Origin: Deltaproteobacteria bacterium | Lineage (GTDB): Bacteria > Desulfobacterota > Binatia > HRBIN30 > JACQVA1 | NCBI GenBank assembly: GCA_016178705.1 | Contig: JACOST010000011.1 | Span: forward strand, 186,001-250,000 | Length of the DNA stretch: 64,000 nucleotides | Direction of reading: 5' to 3' | Shown here: piece by piece, positions 25,519-33,779 of the stretch | Layout of the letters: each line of letters begins with the position of its first letter | Numbering within the stretch: position 1 is the stretch's first letter | The notes under the pieces: generated by a model | Seen by the model: the letters and a program-made list of their open reading frames with translations, nothing else | Told to the model about the DNA's origin: nothing | The model's database searches: none | Program-made: the position numbers and the translations under genes

Positions 25519-26175
25519 ATGCAGATCAACATGACTACCTTCGCTCGACGGAAGTGCCAGTACATTCACGAGACGATGGGGAGCTTGTTGGCGTCAGATT
25601 GGATGCGGACCAACCTGCCGATCAATTTGATCGTCGGATCGGAGGACCAGTCGCATCTCGCGGAATACGCCGCGCATCCCTCCGTTCGGATCGTTCCCTG
25701 GGACATGAAGACCCTCGACGATCTGCGACGGAACTGCACCCTCAACAAGATCCGCGCGTTGCGGTGGGGAGAGGACGCCGCTACGTTGATCTGCGAGGAC
25801 GACATCCTGTTTCACCCCACGTGGTTCGCCTCGCTGCAGTTGGCGGCAGCGGAGATGAGAACGGAAACCTACATCCTGAGTCTGTTCGCCGCCAAGCCGG
25901 AGCTTGAAGCGGCGCCCCTCATGGAGGGGAAGCGGTGGCTCAAGCGATATCCGATCCCCATACTCCAGGGGGCGCAGGCACTCTTTTATCCCGCCAAGAC
26001 GATCCGGAACCAAGTGGCGGATTACCTGACGAGAAACATCAACAACGCCTGTGGGGATCACCTGATAGGCCGTTATGCTCGCGACCATGCCGCCCTCTAC
26101 GTGACGCGGGAGGTTCTCGTCGAGCACATCGGCGCGGTCTCCTGCTTTCCGACCGCGGACGAGAATGGCGGCTGA
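25519..26175 (+). CDS. Glycosyltransferase-like protein with EDD motif
   Basis: 218 residues: a single GT-A-like domain starting MQINMTTFARRKCQYIHETM, with INLIVGSEDQSHL, a long alpha region, and LICEDDILFHPTWF, where ExDD stands where GT25-type and related transferases have their metal site. QGAQALFYPAKTI and GDHLIGRYARDHAALY follow. It is strongly similar throughout to the N-terminal third of the next gene (for example NKIRAL, CEDDILF, GAQALFYP, DHLIGRY, HAALY), so the pair arose by duplication. No signal peptide; likely cytoplasmic sugar transfer. Confidence 0.65.
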   Translation: MQINMTTFARRKCQYIHETMGSLLASDWMRTNLPINLIVGSEDQSHLAEYAAHPSVRIVPWDMKTLDDLRRNCTLNKIRALRWGEDAATLICEDDILFHPTWFASLQLAAAEMRTETYILSLFAAKPELEAAPLMEGKRWLKRYPIPILQGAQALFYPAKTIRNQVADYLTRNINNACGDHLIGRYARDHAALYVTREVLVEHIGAVSCFPTADENGG

Positions 26176-26187
26176 GGATCGTGCCTG

Positions 26188-28224
26188 ATGATCATCAACA
26201 TGACGACGATCGCGCTGCGCAGGAAGCACTACATCGACCAGACTCTGGAGAGTCTGTTCCGTTCGGATGGGCGAGACATTCCCGTGAATCTCATCCTCGG
26301 GTCGAGCGATACATCGCACGTCGAGAAATACCGGAAGACATTGAATATCGTGAGCTGGGACCAGGAAGCCGAATCGCAAGCGAGAGAAGGTCATCTGCGG
26401 CACAACTGCAACGTCAACGCGATCCGCGCCTTGAGTTACGGCGACGACGACCACTGCCTGTGCTGCGAGGACGACATCTTGTTCGACGAACACTGGCTTC
26501 GTCAGTTGATGCTGACGGTGGCCGAAATCGAGGGTAAGCACTACGTGCTGAATCTCGGCCAAGGCTCCGATCCATCGCCGGGTAAGCGCTACGCGATCCA
26601 TACCCAACCCTACCTGTGCGGAGCGCAGGCGATCTTTTATCCCAGCAAGTCAGTCAGAAGAGCGGTTGCGGAATTCGTGCGGCAGAACACCCACTGCGGG
26701 ATGAACGACCACTTGATTGGCAGGTACGGCAAAGAACACGCCGCATTGTACAACACGACGCCGGCCTTGGTCGGACACCTGGGACAAGTCTCCACCTTTA
26801 ACCAACCCAGCCCGCCCGCGAAGCGAAGCGAGGACGCCCCGCTCAAGCAGAACAGCGAAACGACACCCGCCAAGCCCGTCGCCGTTGCTGTCCGACGTGT
26901 CGATCGCGAGGCTCGGCCACCGGCGACGAAGGTTCCGGATGTCCATCGAATACGCGTGAGCGAGCGAGCCACGTCGGAGGTCTTGGTGGCGCTCTTGCGC
27001 GCCTCGCTGGGTACCGGTGCGCAACCTGACGCGACGCGTCTTACGCAATGCGACTGGGCACGCTTGGCGCTTCTCGCGACGCATCATGGACTGGTTCCGA
27101 TTCTGTACCGTGCGCTGCGTGACCGGGCCGCGAGCGTGCCGGCGGATCGGCTGAAAAACTTCAAGGCGCAATATGTCGCCAACGTGTTTCACAATCAGCT
27201 CGCGCAAGCAGGCGTCGAGGAGATCGGCGCGGCCTTCGACAGCGAACGGATTCCGGTCATCGCGATGAAGGGCGCCGCGCTCCAACGCACCCTCTACGAC
27301 GATCCCGGGCTCCGCGTTGTGGGCGACATCGACCTGCTCGTCGATGAACGCGACGTCGAGCGTGCCGGCGCGCGGTTGCAACACCTGGGCTTGGCGCCGC
27401 TCTTGTCGATGGACGCGGACCGCCGCGGCCCACTGTGTCACATCCATCACATCTACCAGCGGCGACAGCCCCGAGCGATCCCGGTGGAGCTGCACTGGCG
27501 GCTGTTCGAGCCGTATCAGCCGTACATCTTTGATCTCGAGGCGGTGCGCGCGCAGGCGCGCCCGCTTCCCGGGATGCCGCCCAACGTCTGGGTGATGGCG
27601 CCAGAACACGAATTGGCGCACCTGTGTCTGCATCTGGATCGGCACGCGGTGACGTATCGTTCGTTGATCAGTCGCAAGGATTGGTTCGAGTCGCTGCTCC
27701 GCCCCCAAGGCCTCGCGCGGTTGCTGTGGCTGTATGACATCGCCCTCTATCTGCGGCAGCGAACCGCGGTCGTCGACTGGGACCGGTTCGTCGATACCGC
27801 GCGTCGGTGGGCGATCGACGAACACCTGCATGCGACGTTGGAGCTTGCTCGGCGCGCGCTGGACGCGGGGCCGCCCCCCGAGGTTCTGCGCGCGCTCCAT
27901 CGCGGCCGCCCGCGCGTCGTCGAACGGATTGCCCACGGTGTGGTGCTGGCATCACATCGCGCCAATGAGTCGCGGAGGAAGGACTCCGCGCGTGGGCGGC
28001 GTTTGCGCTGGCTCGCGCGATTGTCCGGTCAGGTGCTCCGCGTCGCTCACACGTGGGTCTCGGTCTTTCCGCCCCGCGCGTACTTGCGCGCCAGGTACTC
28101 CACGACGCACACCGCCCTCGCGCTGCGGGTCCGACACCTCCGGGACGTCACGCCCGGGCTGTGGGCGGAAACGCGCGACCGCTTGCGGTCAGTGGTTGCG
28201 GTTCGAGGGCACGATCCGCGATGA
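26188..28224 (+). CDS. Fusion of EDD glycosyltransferase-like domain with NTP_transf_5-type nucleotidyltransferase
   Basis: 678 residues, starting 12 bases after the paralogue. Residues about 1-205 repeat the neighbour's domain (MIINMTTIALRRKHYIDQTL, CCEDDILFDEHW, GAQAIFYPSKSV). A polar linker of about 60 residues, partly Pro-rich, follows. From about residue 265 comes a domain of the uncharacterised nucleotidyltransferase family: WARLALLATHHGLVPILYRAL, IPVIAMKGAAL, VVGDIDLLVDERDVERAGARL and VELHWRLFEPY, ending MAPEHELAHLCLHLDRH. GDIDLLVD provides the two metal-binding Asp. Such domains often accompany PqqD and HprK-like proteins in RiPP loci. The fusion to a glycosyltransferase is unusual. 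Confidence 0.75.
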   Translation: MIINMTTIALRRKHYIDQTLESLFRSDGRDIPVNLILGSSDTSHVEKYRKTLNIVSWDQEAESQAREGHLRHNCNVNAIRALSYGDDDHCLCCEDDILFDEHWLRQLMLTVAEIEGKHYVLNLGQGSDPSPGKRYAIHTQPYLCGAQAIFYPSKSVRRAVAEFVRQNTHCGMNDHLIGRYGKEHAALYNTTPALVGHLGQVSTFNQPSPPAKRSEDAPLKQNSETTPAKPVAVAVRRVDREARPPATKVPDVHRIRVSERATSEVLVALLRASLGTGAQPDATRLTQCDWARLALLATHHGLVPILYRALRDRAASVPADRLKNFKAQYVANVFHNQLAQAGVEEIGAAFDSERIPVIAMKGAALQRTLYDDPGLRVVGDIDLLVDERDVERAGARLQHLGLAPLLSMDADRRGPLCHIHHIYQRRQPRAIPVELHWRLFEPYQPYIFDLEAVRAQARPLPGMPPNVWVMAPEHELAHLCLHLDRHAVTYRSLISRKDWFESLLRPQGLARLLWLYDIALYLRQRTAVVDWDRFVDTARRWAIDEHLHATLELARRALDAGPPPEVLRALHRGRPRVVERIAHGVVLASHRANESRRKDSARGRRLRWLARLSGQVLRVAHTWVSVFPPRAYLRARYSTTHTALALRVRHLRDVTPGLWAETRDRLRSVVAVRGHDPR

Positions 28225-28243
28225 CGAGGCAGAGCCGCCGATC

Positions 28244-28936
28244 TTATTTTCCGATCGTCTCCGCATACCATTCGGCCAACGTCTTGTACGGCAATTTCCA
28301 GTAGTGCTCGACGACGAGCGCGCCGGCCGGCGGCGGCTCCTCCATCGCCTCGATGCGGGTGCGCCCCATGTGTTTCATCAGGTAACAGGCCGTCAAGCTT
28401 CCCGCTCGATTGAATCCATTGATGCAGTGATAGTAGACGACCCGATGGTGACCGGTGGCCATCAGGGAATTGATCTCGTCAACAATCGCGCTGAAGTTGA
28501 ACAGATCGCGTTGAACCTGCCGGCAGTCCGCCGCATCGACGCATCCCTGCACCGGCATCCACATCAGCGCTCCCGCCTCGCCCGATACGCGTAAGCCGTA
28601 TAGAGCGAAGATATTCAGTTTGCGGGCATGCGGTGGCCAGACCGTCGGAGCGTTTCCTGCGCCAAAGGCCGTGAACTCCGCTTGGAGCTCGGGCATCTCG
28701 CGTTGGTTGTCGAGCAGGGAGACGACAACGAGCGTATAGTCGGCCAGGCGGAATGGGGCGGCGTCGGCATCGCGGATCACGAGTTCCCGCAATCGCGAGT
28801 CGAGCGCGGCGTAAGCAAAGGACCCATCGGTGTTCAATAGTAGGTTGCCTCTGACCAGAACGTTTCCGTTGCCGGTTCGCGGATTCTGTTGAACCACATA
28901 GGTTCGGGCGGGATCATAGGTTGTTGATGGAGTCAT
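28244..28936 (-). CDS. Cys-based protein phosphatase (tyrosine/dual-specificity type)
   Basis: 230 residues. The catalytic loop VVYYHCINGFNRAGSLTAC (near residue 170) contains HCX5R followed by AGS, the PTP/dual-specificity signature. The helix after it (CYLMKHMG) is typical. The N-terminal 90 residues are less familiar, and a possible general-acid Asp is not obvious. The start overlaps the stop of the upstream J-domain gene by four bases (ATGA), so it ends the hflKC operon, yet it is convergent to the nucleotidyltransferase fusion 19 bases away. It could reverse the action of the HprK-like kinase nearby; this is inference. Confidence 0.75.
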   Translation of the reverse strand: MTPSTTYDPARTYVVQQNPRTGNGNVLVRGNLLLNTDGSFAYAALDSRLRELVIRDADAAPFRLADYTLVVVSLLDNQREMPELQAEFTAFGAGNAPTVWPPHARKLNIFALYGLRVSGEAGALMWMPVQGCVDAADCRQVQRDLFNFSAIVDEINSLMATGHHRVVYYHCINGFNRAGSLTACYLMKHMGRTRIEAMEEPPPAGALVVEHYWKLPYKTLAEWYAETIGK

Positions 28937-29325
28937 CGCTTCCCCAGTTCCTCGTACGCGCGTTGAATGTCGACGGCTTTGCGGTGCGCCAACTGTTGCA
29001 ACTCCTCACCGAGATCCGCGACGCGATCGGGATGGTAGCGCTTCATCTGTTCGCGATAGGCGTGGGTGATCTCGTCGCGGGTCGCACCGCGTTCGATGCC
29101 CAGCACGCGGTGCGGATCCCATTCGCCGTCGCTCGACCCGGCGGACGGCCGGCGTGGCGGATTCGTCAGCCGCAGTTGCCTACGCGCCCAGAAGATAAAC
29201 CCCAGCAGGACCGCGAGATCGTCGAGCAAGCCGATCAGGCCGAGGCGATCGGGGATCAAATCGATCGGCGACCGGATGTAGAGCAGCACCGCCAGGCCGA
29301 CCGCGCCGATGCGCAGCCAGGTCAT
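28933..29325 (-). CDS. DUF1232 membrane domain fused to a DnaJ-type J domain
   Basis: 130 residues. The first half is the DUF1232/YkvA-like segment RSPIDLIPDRLGLIGLLDDL, flanked by two hydrophobic stretches (IGAVGLAVLLYI, LAVLLGFIFWARR). The second half is a short J domain with DPHRVLGIERGATRDEITHA and the essential HPD tripeptide in YHPDRVADLG. Such proteins are membrane-bound DnaK co-chaperones. The gene overlaps hflC at its 5' end and the phosphatase gene at its 3' end by four bases each, so the operon is tightly coupled. A link to HflKC/FtsH quality control is plausible. Confidence 0.85.
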   Translation of the reverse strand: MTWLRIGAVGLAVLLYIRSPIDLIPDRLGLIGLLDDLAVLLGFIFWARRQLRLTNPPRRPSAGSSDGEWDPHRVLGIERGATRDEITHAYREQMKRYHPDRVADLGEELQQLAHRKAVDIQRAYEELGKR

Positions 29326-30194
29326 CGCTCTTTCGGTCGATCGAGCTGCTTGAGGTAGCGGAAGAACTCGCTGTTGGGCGAGAGGATCAGCGTGGTGCCG
29401 TCGGTGACCGAGTTGCGGTACGCCTCCAGCGTCCGCACCAACTGGTAGAAATCGATGTCGCGTCCGTAGGCGTCGGCGAAGATCTTCACCGCTTGCGCGT
29501 CACCCTTGCCGCGGGTGATCTCGGCTTGCTTGCGCGCCTCGGCGGTCAGGATTTGCACTTCCTTGTCCGACTCGGAGCGAATCTTGCGTGCTTCCTCGTC
29601 GCCTTCGGCACGGAACTTCTTCGCCAGCCGCTCGCGCTCGGTGCGCATGCGGTTGAACACATTCTGCTCGTTCTTCTCCGGCAAGTCGGCGCGCTTGATG
29701 CGCACGTCGGTGACCTCGATGCCGTAGTCACGCGCCTTGGTGTCGCTCTCCTTGGTGATTTCAGCCATCACCTCGGTGCGCTTCTCGTTCATGATCTCGC
29801 GCAACGTGTGGCGGCCGAGGTTTTCGCGCACGATCGAATAGATCACATCGTCGAGCCGCGATTGCCCGCCGGCTTCGTTGCGCACCGTGCGATAAAACTG
29901 GAGTGGGTCGCGGATGCGCCAGCGCGAGAAGTTGTCGACCAGCAACTGCTGCTTGTCCTTGGTCAGCACTTCCTTCGGCGCCGAGTCGTACGCGAGCAAG
30001 CGCCGATCGAAGTACAGGACGTTCTGAATCAGCGGCAGCTTGAAGTAGAGGCCGGGCTCTTGCACCGTGCGCACGGGTTCACCGAGTTGGACGACGATCG
30101 CTTGCTCCCACTGCGGCACGGTGTAAGCGACCAGGTTCCAGCCGCCGACGACGGCAGCCAACAGGAGAAGGATGGGGATCCAGCGTCGGTCCAT
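29322..30194 (-). CDS. hflC: HflC, SPFH-family modulator of FtsH protease
   Basis: 290 residues. One N-terminal membrane segment (WIPILLLLAAVVGGWNLVAY) precedes the SPFH/band-7 domain: VVQLGEPVRTVQEPGLYFKL, VDNFSRWRIRDPLQFY, LGRHTLREIMNEKRTEV. A long charged coiled coil (RTERERLAKKFRAEGDEEAR) and the C-terminal YGRDIDFYQLVRTLEAYRNS motif of HflC complete it. With HflK it forms a cage around FtsH in the inner membrane and limits its access to substrates. Its start codon shares one base with the hflK stop (TAATG). Confidence 0.93.
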   Translation of the reverse strand: MDRRWIPILLLLAAVVGGWNLVAYTVPQWEQAIVVQLGEPVRTVQEPGLYFKLPLIQNVLYFDRRLLAYDSAPKEVLTKDKQQLLVDNFSRWRIRDPLQFYRTVRNEAGGQSRLDDVIYSIVRENLGRHTLREIMNEKRTEVMAEITKESDTKARDYGIEVTDVRIKRADLPEKNEQNVFNRMRTERERLAKKFRAEGDEEARKIRSESDKEVQILTAEARKQAEITRGKGDAQAVKIFADAYGRDIDFYQLVRTLEAYRNSVTDGTTLILSPNSEFFRYLKQLDRPKER

Positions 30195-31243
30195 TACTGC
30201 TTCCCCGCTTCGGCGGGCTTCAATTTGATCACTTGATCGAGCGGCAGATACGGCACGACCTGCTTGCCGGCTACGTCATCGAGCAAGATCTTGTTCATGC
30301 GTGGCAACACTTGCTCCATGGTTTCGATGTAGAGGCGCAGCCGCGTCACGTCCTTCGCCTTCTCGTATTCCTGCTGCAGCGCGATGAAGCGCTGCGCCGC
30401 ACCGCTGGCGTCCTGGATCTTCGCGGCGCTGTAGCCCTCGGCTTCGTTGATCAACTGCGCCGCCTGACCGCGTGCCTTCGGCACGACATCGTTGGCGTAG
30501 CCGCGCGCTTCGTTGATCAGCCGCTCTTTGTCTTGCTGCGCGCTGATGACGTCCTTGAACGCGTCCGACACCTGATCGGGCGGATCGACGTCTTGCAGCT
30601 TGAGCGTCACCACTTCGAGGCCGACCTGGTACTCGTCGAGGATGTGCTGCAGCAACGCTTGCGCGTCTTGCTGGATCTGCTCCTTGCCTTCGGTCAGCGC
30701 GTTGTCGATGGCGTTGCGGCCGAGCACCTCACGCATCGCGGCTTCGGCGGCGTCGCGCACGGTGCCTTCGGGATCGCGCACGTTGAACAGAAACTCGGTG
30801 GCGCCGGTGGCACCGGTCTTCACTTTGAATTGCACGATGAACTGCAGCTTGACGATGTTCTCGTCGCCGGTAAGCATCAACGCTTCGGGATCGACGTCGC
30901 GATAGCGCGCCGGCGGCCCGACCGACACGGTACGGAAGCCGAACTCTTCTTTGCGAATTTGCGTCACCGCCGGCTTCATCACTTCTTCGAACGGCCACGG
31001 CAGATGATACCCCGGCCCCGGCTCGGCCTCGCGCACCACGCGGCCGAAGCGCAGCACGATGCCACGCTCGTCGGGGGCGATGATGTAGATGCCGCTCAGC
31101 GCATACAGCAGCAGTCCGATGACGACGATGAGCCACGGGTTGAAGCGCGTCGGCCCGCCCTGGCTGAAGCGCTCGCGCACACGATCGAAGATCTTCTGGA
31201 TCTCGACCAGCGGATCCGGGGGAAACTCGTTGGGATTGGGCAT
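30194..31243 (-). CDS. hflK: HflK, SPFH-family modulator of FtsH protease
   Basis: 349 residues from ATG 31243, the first methionine before the typical MPNPNEFPPDPLVEIQKIF start; an upstream in-frame codon would add 28 unrelated residues. A cytoplasmic linker and one membrane segment (WLIVVIGLLLYALSGIYII) are followed by the SPFH domain: PDERGIVLRFGRVVREAEPG, YHLPWPFEEV, and LQDVDPPDQVSDAFKDVISA, the HflK hallmark. HflC follows with a one-base overlap. The C-terminus ends KPAEAGKQ and lacks the long Gly-rich tail of some homologues. Confidence 0.93.
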   Translation of the reverse strand: MPNPNEFPPDPLVEIQKIFDRVRERFSQGGPTRFNPWLIVVIGLLLYALSGIYIIAPDERGIVLRFGRVVREAEPGPGYHLPWPFEEVMKPAVTQIRKEEFGFRTVSVGPPARYRDVDPEALMLTGDENIVKLQFIVQFKVKTGATGATEFLFNVRDPEGTVRDAAEAAMREVLGRNAIDNALTEGKEQIQQDAQALLQHILDEYQVGLEVVTLKLQDVDPPDQVSDAFKDVISAQQDKERLINEARGYANDVVPKARGQAAQLINEAEGYSAAKIQDASGAAQRFIALQQEYEKAKDVTRLRLYIETMEQVLPRMNKILLDDVAGKQVVPYLPLDQVIKLKPAEAGKQ

Positions 31244-31344
31244 GGAGACGCGACACCTATAGCGGTATCGGTCACCCGACGCTAGCTGGAGCCAGACTCT
31301 TCTCCTCTTGCGCTCGACCCCGGTCACCCGGGTATGCTGACCGT

Positions 31345-31806
31345 ATGAGCACGTTCATCCTGCGACGATCGTCGTGGCTCGGGCTGCTGGCTGTTGGGGT
31401 CGTCGGTTGCGCGCAACACCGGCCACCGCAGGTCGTGCTGCCCGGCCTGCCGACGAACCTCAGCGAACTCGCAACTCGCTACCCGCTGGCGCCAGGGCAA
31501 CCGGTGCGCGCCGAGCGTCTCGGCGCAACGGCGCACGTCAGCTACCACTTCGTGCAACTCGCGCCGGGTGCGGGCGAGCGCCCCCATCTACACGCGCAAC
31601 ACGATCTGATCGCGACCATACTACACGGCCGCGGCACGCAGTGGATCGGCGAGCAGTCGATCGAAATGCGAGCCGGCGACAGCGCGACCATCCCCGCCGG
31701 CACCCCGCACAGTTTCGTCAACACCGGCGACTGTCCATCCGCCGCGCTGGTGATCTTCAGCCCGCCGTACGATGGCAGCGATCAGGTGTTTCTGGATGTG
31801 AAGTGA
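31345..31806 (+). CDS. Cupin-domain lipoprotein
   Basis: 153 residues. The N-terminus carries a lipoprotein signal (SSWLGLLAVGVVGC, lipobox VVGC). The cupin barrel follows: PGAGERPHLHAQHDLIATIL (motif 1, with HxH and a later acidic or polar ligand) and IPAGTPHSFVNTGDCPSAAL (motif 2 with His). The predicted protein is a single-domain cupin in the periplasm, with metal likely bound by the three His. Function cannot be specified. It diverges from hflK across about 100 bases. Confidence 0.75.
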   Translation: MSTFILRRSSWLGLLAVGVVGCAQHRPPQVVLPGLPTNLSELATRYPLAPGQPVRAERLGATAHVSYHFVQLAPGAGERPHLHAQHDLIATILHGRGTQWIGEQSIEMRAGDSATIPAGTPHSFVNTGDCPSAALVIFSPPYDGSDQVFLDVK

Positions 31807-31824
31807 CGATGCAGGTCAAGCACC

Positions 31825-31862
31825 GCTCCCTCGCCCCCTGGGAGAGGGTCGGGGTGAGGGTT
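31825..31862 (+). repeat. Palindromic repeat copy 1
   Basis: Forward-orientation copy of the CTCCCTCGCCCCCTGGGAGA... element with the trailing GGGGTGAGGG. It lies between the convergent cupin and nucleotidyltransferase stops. Confidence 0.9.
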
Positions 31863-31872
31863 CCTTGCGCTA

Positions 31873-32889
31873 CTACACAACGAGATACCGATAGAGCGGG
31901 TTGTCGCGCCCAAGCTCGGCGATCAAGTCGAACATCTTCTGGCCGAACTGCGTCCCTTCTCTGGAACGCGCGCGGCGGTACCGACTACGCCCGAATTGGC
32001 GGAGCAAATCTTTCTTCGGTGCCTCCGTCTCGCGCAGGAATGCCGCGTAGCAATCGAGTAGTTCGTCGATCTGTCGCCTCACTTCCGAGTTGCGCGCGAA
32101 ACGTGTCGCGATCCAGGCCATGCGGTCCAGCGGCCTTGCGCGCACCATCTTGAGGACGGTCTCCCTACTGACGTTGTTACCACCCAGCTTCGTTGCTGCG
32201 AGCAGGTAGGCCACGGCCGAGAAGCACATCATGCATCGGCTGAACCGCAGCTTGTAACTTCGCAGCCGGCGATCGGGGTCATCGGTGCCTTCCTCATCGG
32301 GAAGATTCTTCGCCTCGTAGTTGAGGAGCACGATGCGCCAGTACCGCACGATGTCGTTCAGCAGGATGATCGGTAGGTAGTCGTGTTGGTGGCCCTGGTA
32401 GTTCCGCCAGTAGATGTCGATGACCTGCTCTACCGCCTTGCGATACGCCGCATCGCCAAGAATGGGCGTGCTTTCGAGCAGCAGGAGCATGCGTGCGGTG
32501 AACGTGTTCTCGGTATCGTCCTGCGGCTTGCCGAAATTGTTGGTGAGGTCTGCCACTGTATGCATCTTGAGGAACTTGCCTTCGCCGGATGGCTCGGGGA
32601 GCCCGCAAGCGTCGGTCGCGCGGATGATCGCGCTCTGGATGATGACGGTATCGAGGTTTGACGGGGCGGCACCGACACGCAGAACGAATGCGTCGAGATC
32701 GCTGAACTTTGAAAGTTCGCCGCGGCCACCCGATCCGGTCGCGTAGATGCAGGTGTGCGTGCCCAGGACCTTCTTACGATCACTACCGAGGTGCTTCCGA
32801 AGTTCCCGCCGGAATCCATTCAGCCGCCGGTTTGTTTGCGCTTGGCGAAGCTGGAAGATTCTCCGACCGCCGGTCACTTGGGCTGCCAC
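31873..32889 (-). CDS. Nucleotidyltransferase-fold protein of a defence-type operon
   Basis: 338 residues from a GTG at 32889, overlapping the exonuclease gene by 16 bases. Near residue 50 is a complete nucleotidyltransferase signature, ATGSGGRGELSKFSDLDAF, i.e. GS...SDxD with two metal-binding Asp. The rest is helical with a possible third carboxylate region (LPIILLNDIVRYWRIVLLNY) and conserved basic patches. The layout recalls DUF294-like and CD-NTase-like enzymes, but I cannot assign a subfamily or product. Tight coupling to an exonuclease suggests a two-gene antiphage or toxin-type module. Confidence 0.65.
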   Translation of the reverse strand: MAAQVTGGRRIFQLRQAQTNRRLNGFRRELRKHLGSDRKKVLGTHTCIYATGSGGRGELSKFSDLDAFVLRVGAAPSNLDTVIIQSAIIRATDACGLPEPSGEGKFLKMHTVADLTNNFGKPQDDTENTFTARMLLLLESTPILGDAAYRKAVEQVIDIYWRNYQGHQHDYLPIILLNDIVRYWRIVLLNYEAKNLPDEEGTDDPDRRLRSYKLRFSRCMMCFSAVAYLLAATKLGGNNVSRETVLKMVRARPLDRMAWIATRFARNSEVRRQIDELLDCYAAFLRETEAPKKDLLRQFGRSRYRRARSREGTQFGQKMFDLIAELGRDNPLYRYLVV

Positions 32890-33539
32890 GTGAAAATCTT
32901 GGCGAAGATCTCTGCCTGCTCGATCGCGTCGTCGAGCGCGTTATGGGTGTGCGCATGCTTGGCCCGTAGTTCTGGCGGCAACTGGCTCCTCCCAGAAACG
33001 GCAATCGGCATTCCCGCTTTCACGGCGTAGGCGGTCTTGAGATCGAAGCAGCGCGAGTGGTTGAAGGGTGAACCGGTCTCCGAAAAATTCGTGAAGTACC
33101 AATACAGCCAAGCCCAATCGAAACTCAGCGGGTACGCGACAAGAATCGGGACACCGTCCCCCGCTTGATCGTGGAGCCATTTGGCGGCGTTGGTCATCGC
33201 CACGCGCGGATCCTGGCCTTCACGCTTCAAGCGCTCGCGGTCGATGCCGTTGACGCGCAGCGCCTCCGCTTGAAACTGCTCCGATATGGGACGGACTTCC
33301 GCACAGAAGGGATTTTCATAGTTCCGCGGCGGTTCGAACGTTCGACCATCGAAGCGGCCGGCCGGAACGATCGCGAACGAGAGCATCGAGTAAGGCCCAG
33401 GGATCGGACCGTCGGTCTCAACGTCCGCCGAGAAATACACGTCCACTAGTGTCTGATCGGTGCGCGCCTTCTGCCGAGTCTTGGGTGCTGCATCCGGGCC
33501 AGCCGATTGGCTTGTCCCTTTTGCCCACAGCGAAGCCAT
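32874..33539 (-). CDS. DEDDh-type 3'-5' exonuclease domain protein
   Basis: 221 residues from ATG 33539, which has AAGGA five bases upstream. The frame is open further but includes no better start. Exonuclease motifs: VYFSADVETDGPIPG (ExoI, DxE), a middle region with LVAYPLSFDWAWLYWYF (ExoII-like Asp), and HTHNALDDAIEQAEIF (ExoIII, His and Asp). This is the DnaQ/oligoribonuclease-like fold. The downstream nucleotidyltransferase gene overlaps its end, so the two are translated together. Probably acts on DNA or RNA ends; whether in defence is inference. Confidence 0.75.
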   Translation of the reverse strand: MASLWAKGTSQSAGPDAAPKTRQKARTDQTLVDVYFSADVETDGPIPGPYSMLSFAIVPAGRFDGRTFEPPRNYENPFCAEVRPISEQFQAEALRVNGIDRERLKREGQDPRVAMTNAAKWLHDQAGDGVPILVAYPLSFDWAWLYWYFTNFSETGSPFNHSRCFDLKTAYAVKAGMPIAVSGRSQLPPELRAKHAHTHNALDDAIEQAEIFAKIFTWQPK

Positions 33540-33658
33540 CAGTTCCTTCGATACCGCACGATTCACGCGAAGTCGAACACGATCGCCACCCTCTTCAATT
33601 TCAGAATGTCTTGCCCTCGGTCGCACTGCTTTTGCTTCCCCGGCGCGCAAAGCCCCCT

Positions 33659-33700
33659 CCGCTCCCTCGCCCCCTGGGAGAGGGTCGGGGTGACGGCTCC
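33659..33700 (+). repeat. Palindromic repeat copy 2
   Basis: Forward orientation, between tcmP-like and exonuclease genes; one mismatch (GGTGACGG) in the conserved tail. Confidence 0.9.
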
Positions 33701-33779
33701 GACTTCGCCCGCTCCGCGCGAATCCGCTCCAGCAACACCGACGCCGGTTCGTGGTCGCGGCCTTCTAAACACGGCCATG

